From assembly GCA_007135385.1 (NCBI GenBank), contig SLIY01000138.1, forward strand, positions 1-5,772: a stretch of 5,772 nucleotides of DNA. The letters run 5' to 3'. Origin of the DNA: Leptolyngbyaceae cyanobacterium CSSed165cm_216. Its GTDB lineage: Bacteria; Cyanobacteriota; Cyanobacteriia; Phormidesmidales; Phormidesmidaceae. Below the pieces are notes generated by a model. It searched no databases, was not told the DNA's origin, and saw nothing but the letters and a program-made list of their open reading frames with translations. Below, one piece after another: positions 5,612 to 5,772 of this stretch (positions are counted from its first letter, which is position 1; each line of letters opens with the position of its first letter). Position numbers and translations under genes: made by a program.

Positions 5612-5772
5612 TGCACCGCCAGAGCGGCCACACGTCCATCCCCTGGCACCGATCCCCCCCGTTACCCACAACCAACCCTACCCATTCCCTCACAAAAAGC
5701 GGTGCATTGCGGCCTCAGATTGACCACCAATACCCAGACCCTGACCGCTAATGTACCCTACGACTTCAATAA

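Noticed and set aside
5616..5627. CCGC/GCGG hairpin after the glycosyltransferase as a terminator
   Set aside because: Only four pairs and no T run follows.
1..5772. CRISPR array, tRNA gene or insertion sequence
   Set aside because: No regularly spaced 25-40 bp repeats, no tRNA-like T-loop with acceptor stem, and no transposase or terminal inverted repeats were found.

Overview
The window reads as chromosomal DNA of a GC-rich cyanobacterium, probably filamentous of Leptolyngbya/Nodosilinea type. The genus is inference. The direct signs are seven copies of the cyanobacterial HIP1 octamer GCGATCGC (283, 1254, 2281, 4495, 5116, 5466, 5529), a G-rich octamer array between genes, and proteins of strongly cyanobacterial character.

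Layout: (1) 1-434, minus strand: N-terminal third of a family GH1 beta-glucosidase cut by the window edge. (2) 435-833: divergent intergenic region with a probable GH1 promoter, a 14-bp tandem duplication, a degenerate 8-bp G-rich tandem array interrupted by a short interspersed element, an inverted repeat, and a potentially structured leader ahead of the next gene. (3) 888-2291 (or 834-2291), plus strand: folate-biopterin transporter (FBT/BT1) family membrane protein, close to Synechocystis Slr0642. (4) 2340-3833, plus strand: carotenoid (apocarotenal) oxygenase resembling Synechocystis ACO/Diox1, with all four iron-binding histidines and the three second-shell glutamates. (5) 3834-4438: gene-poor spacer holding what looks like a broken minus-strand gene, readable as one protein if two C runs are each one base shorter. 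(6) 4439-5611, plus strand: family GT4 glycosyltransferase. (7) 5612-5772: no supported gene, although a stop/start overlap chain runs to the end of the window.

The transporter and oxygenase lie 48 bp apart on one strand and could be co-transcribed, but a TTGACA box in the gap suggests the oxygenase may have its own promoter. No known pathway joins folate transport, apocarotenoid cleavage, glucoside hydrolysis and GT4 glycosyl transfer. I see ordinary cyanobacterial housekeeping and accessory genes side by side, not an evident new multi-gene system. The less ordinary material is in the non-coding DNA: the alternative pairings before the transporter, the interrupted octamer array, the frameshifted minus-strand remnant, and a 13-bp palindrome before the glycosyltransferase.
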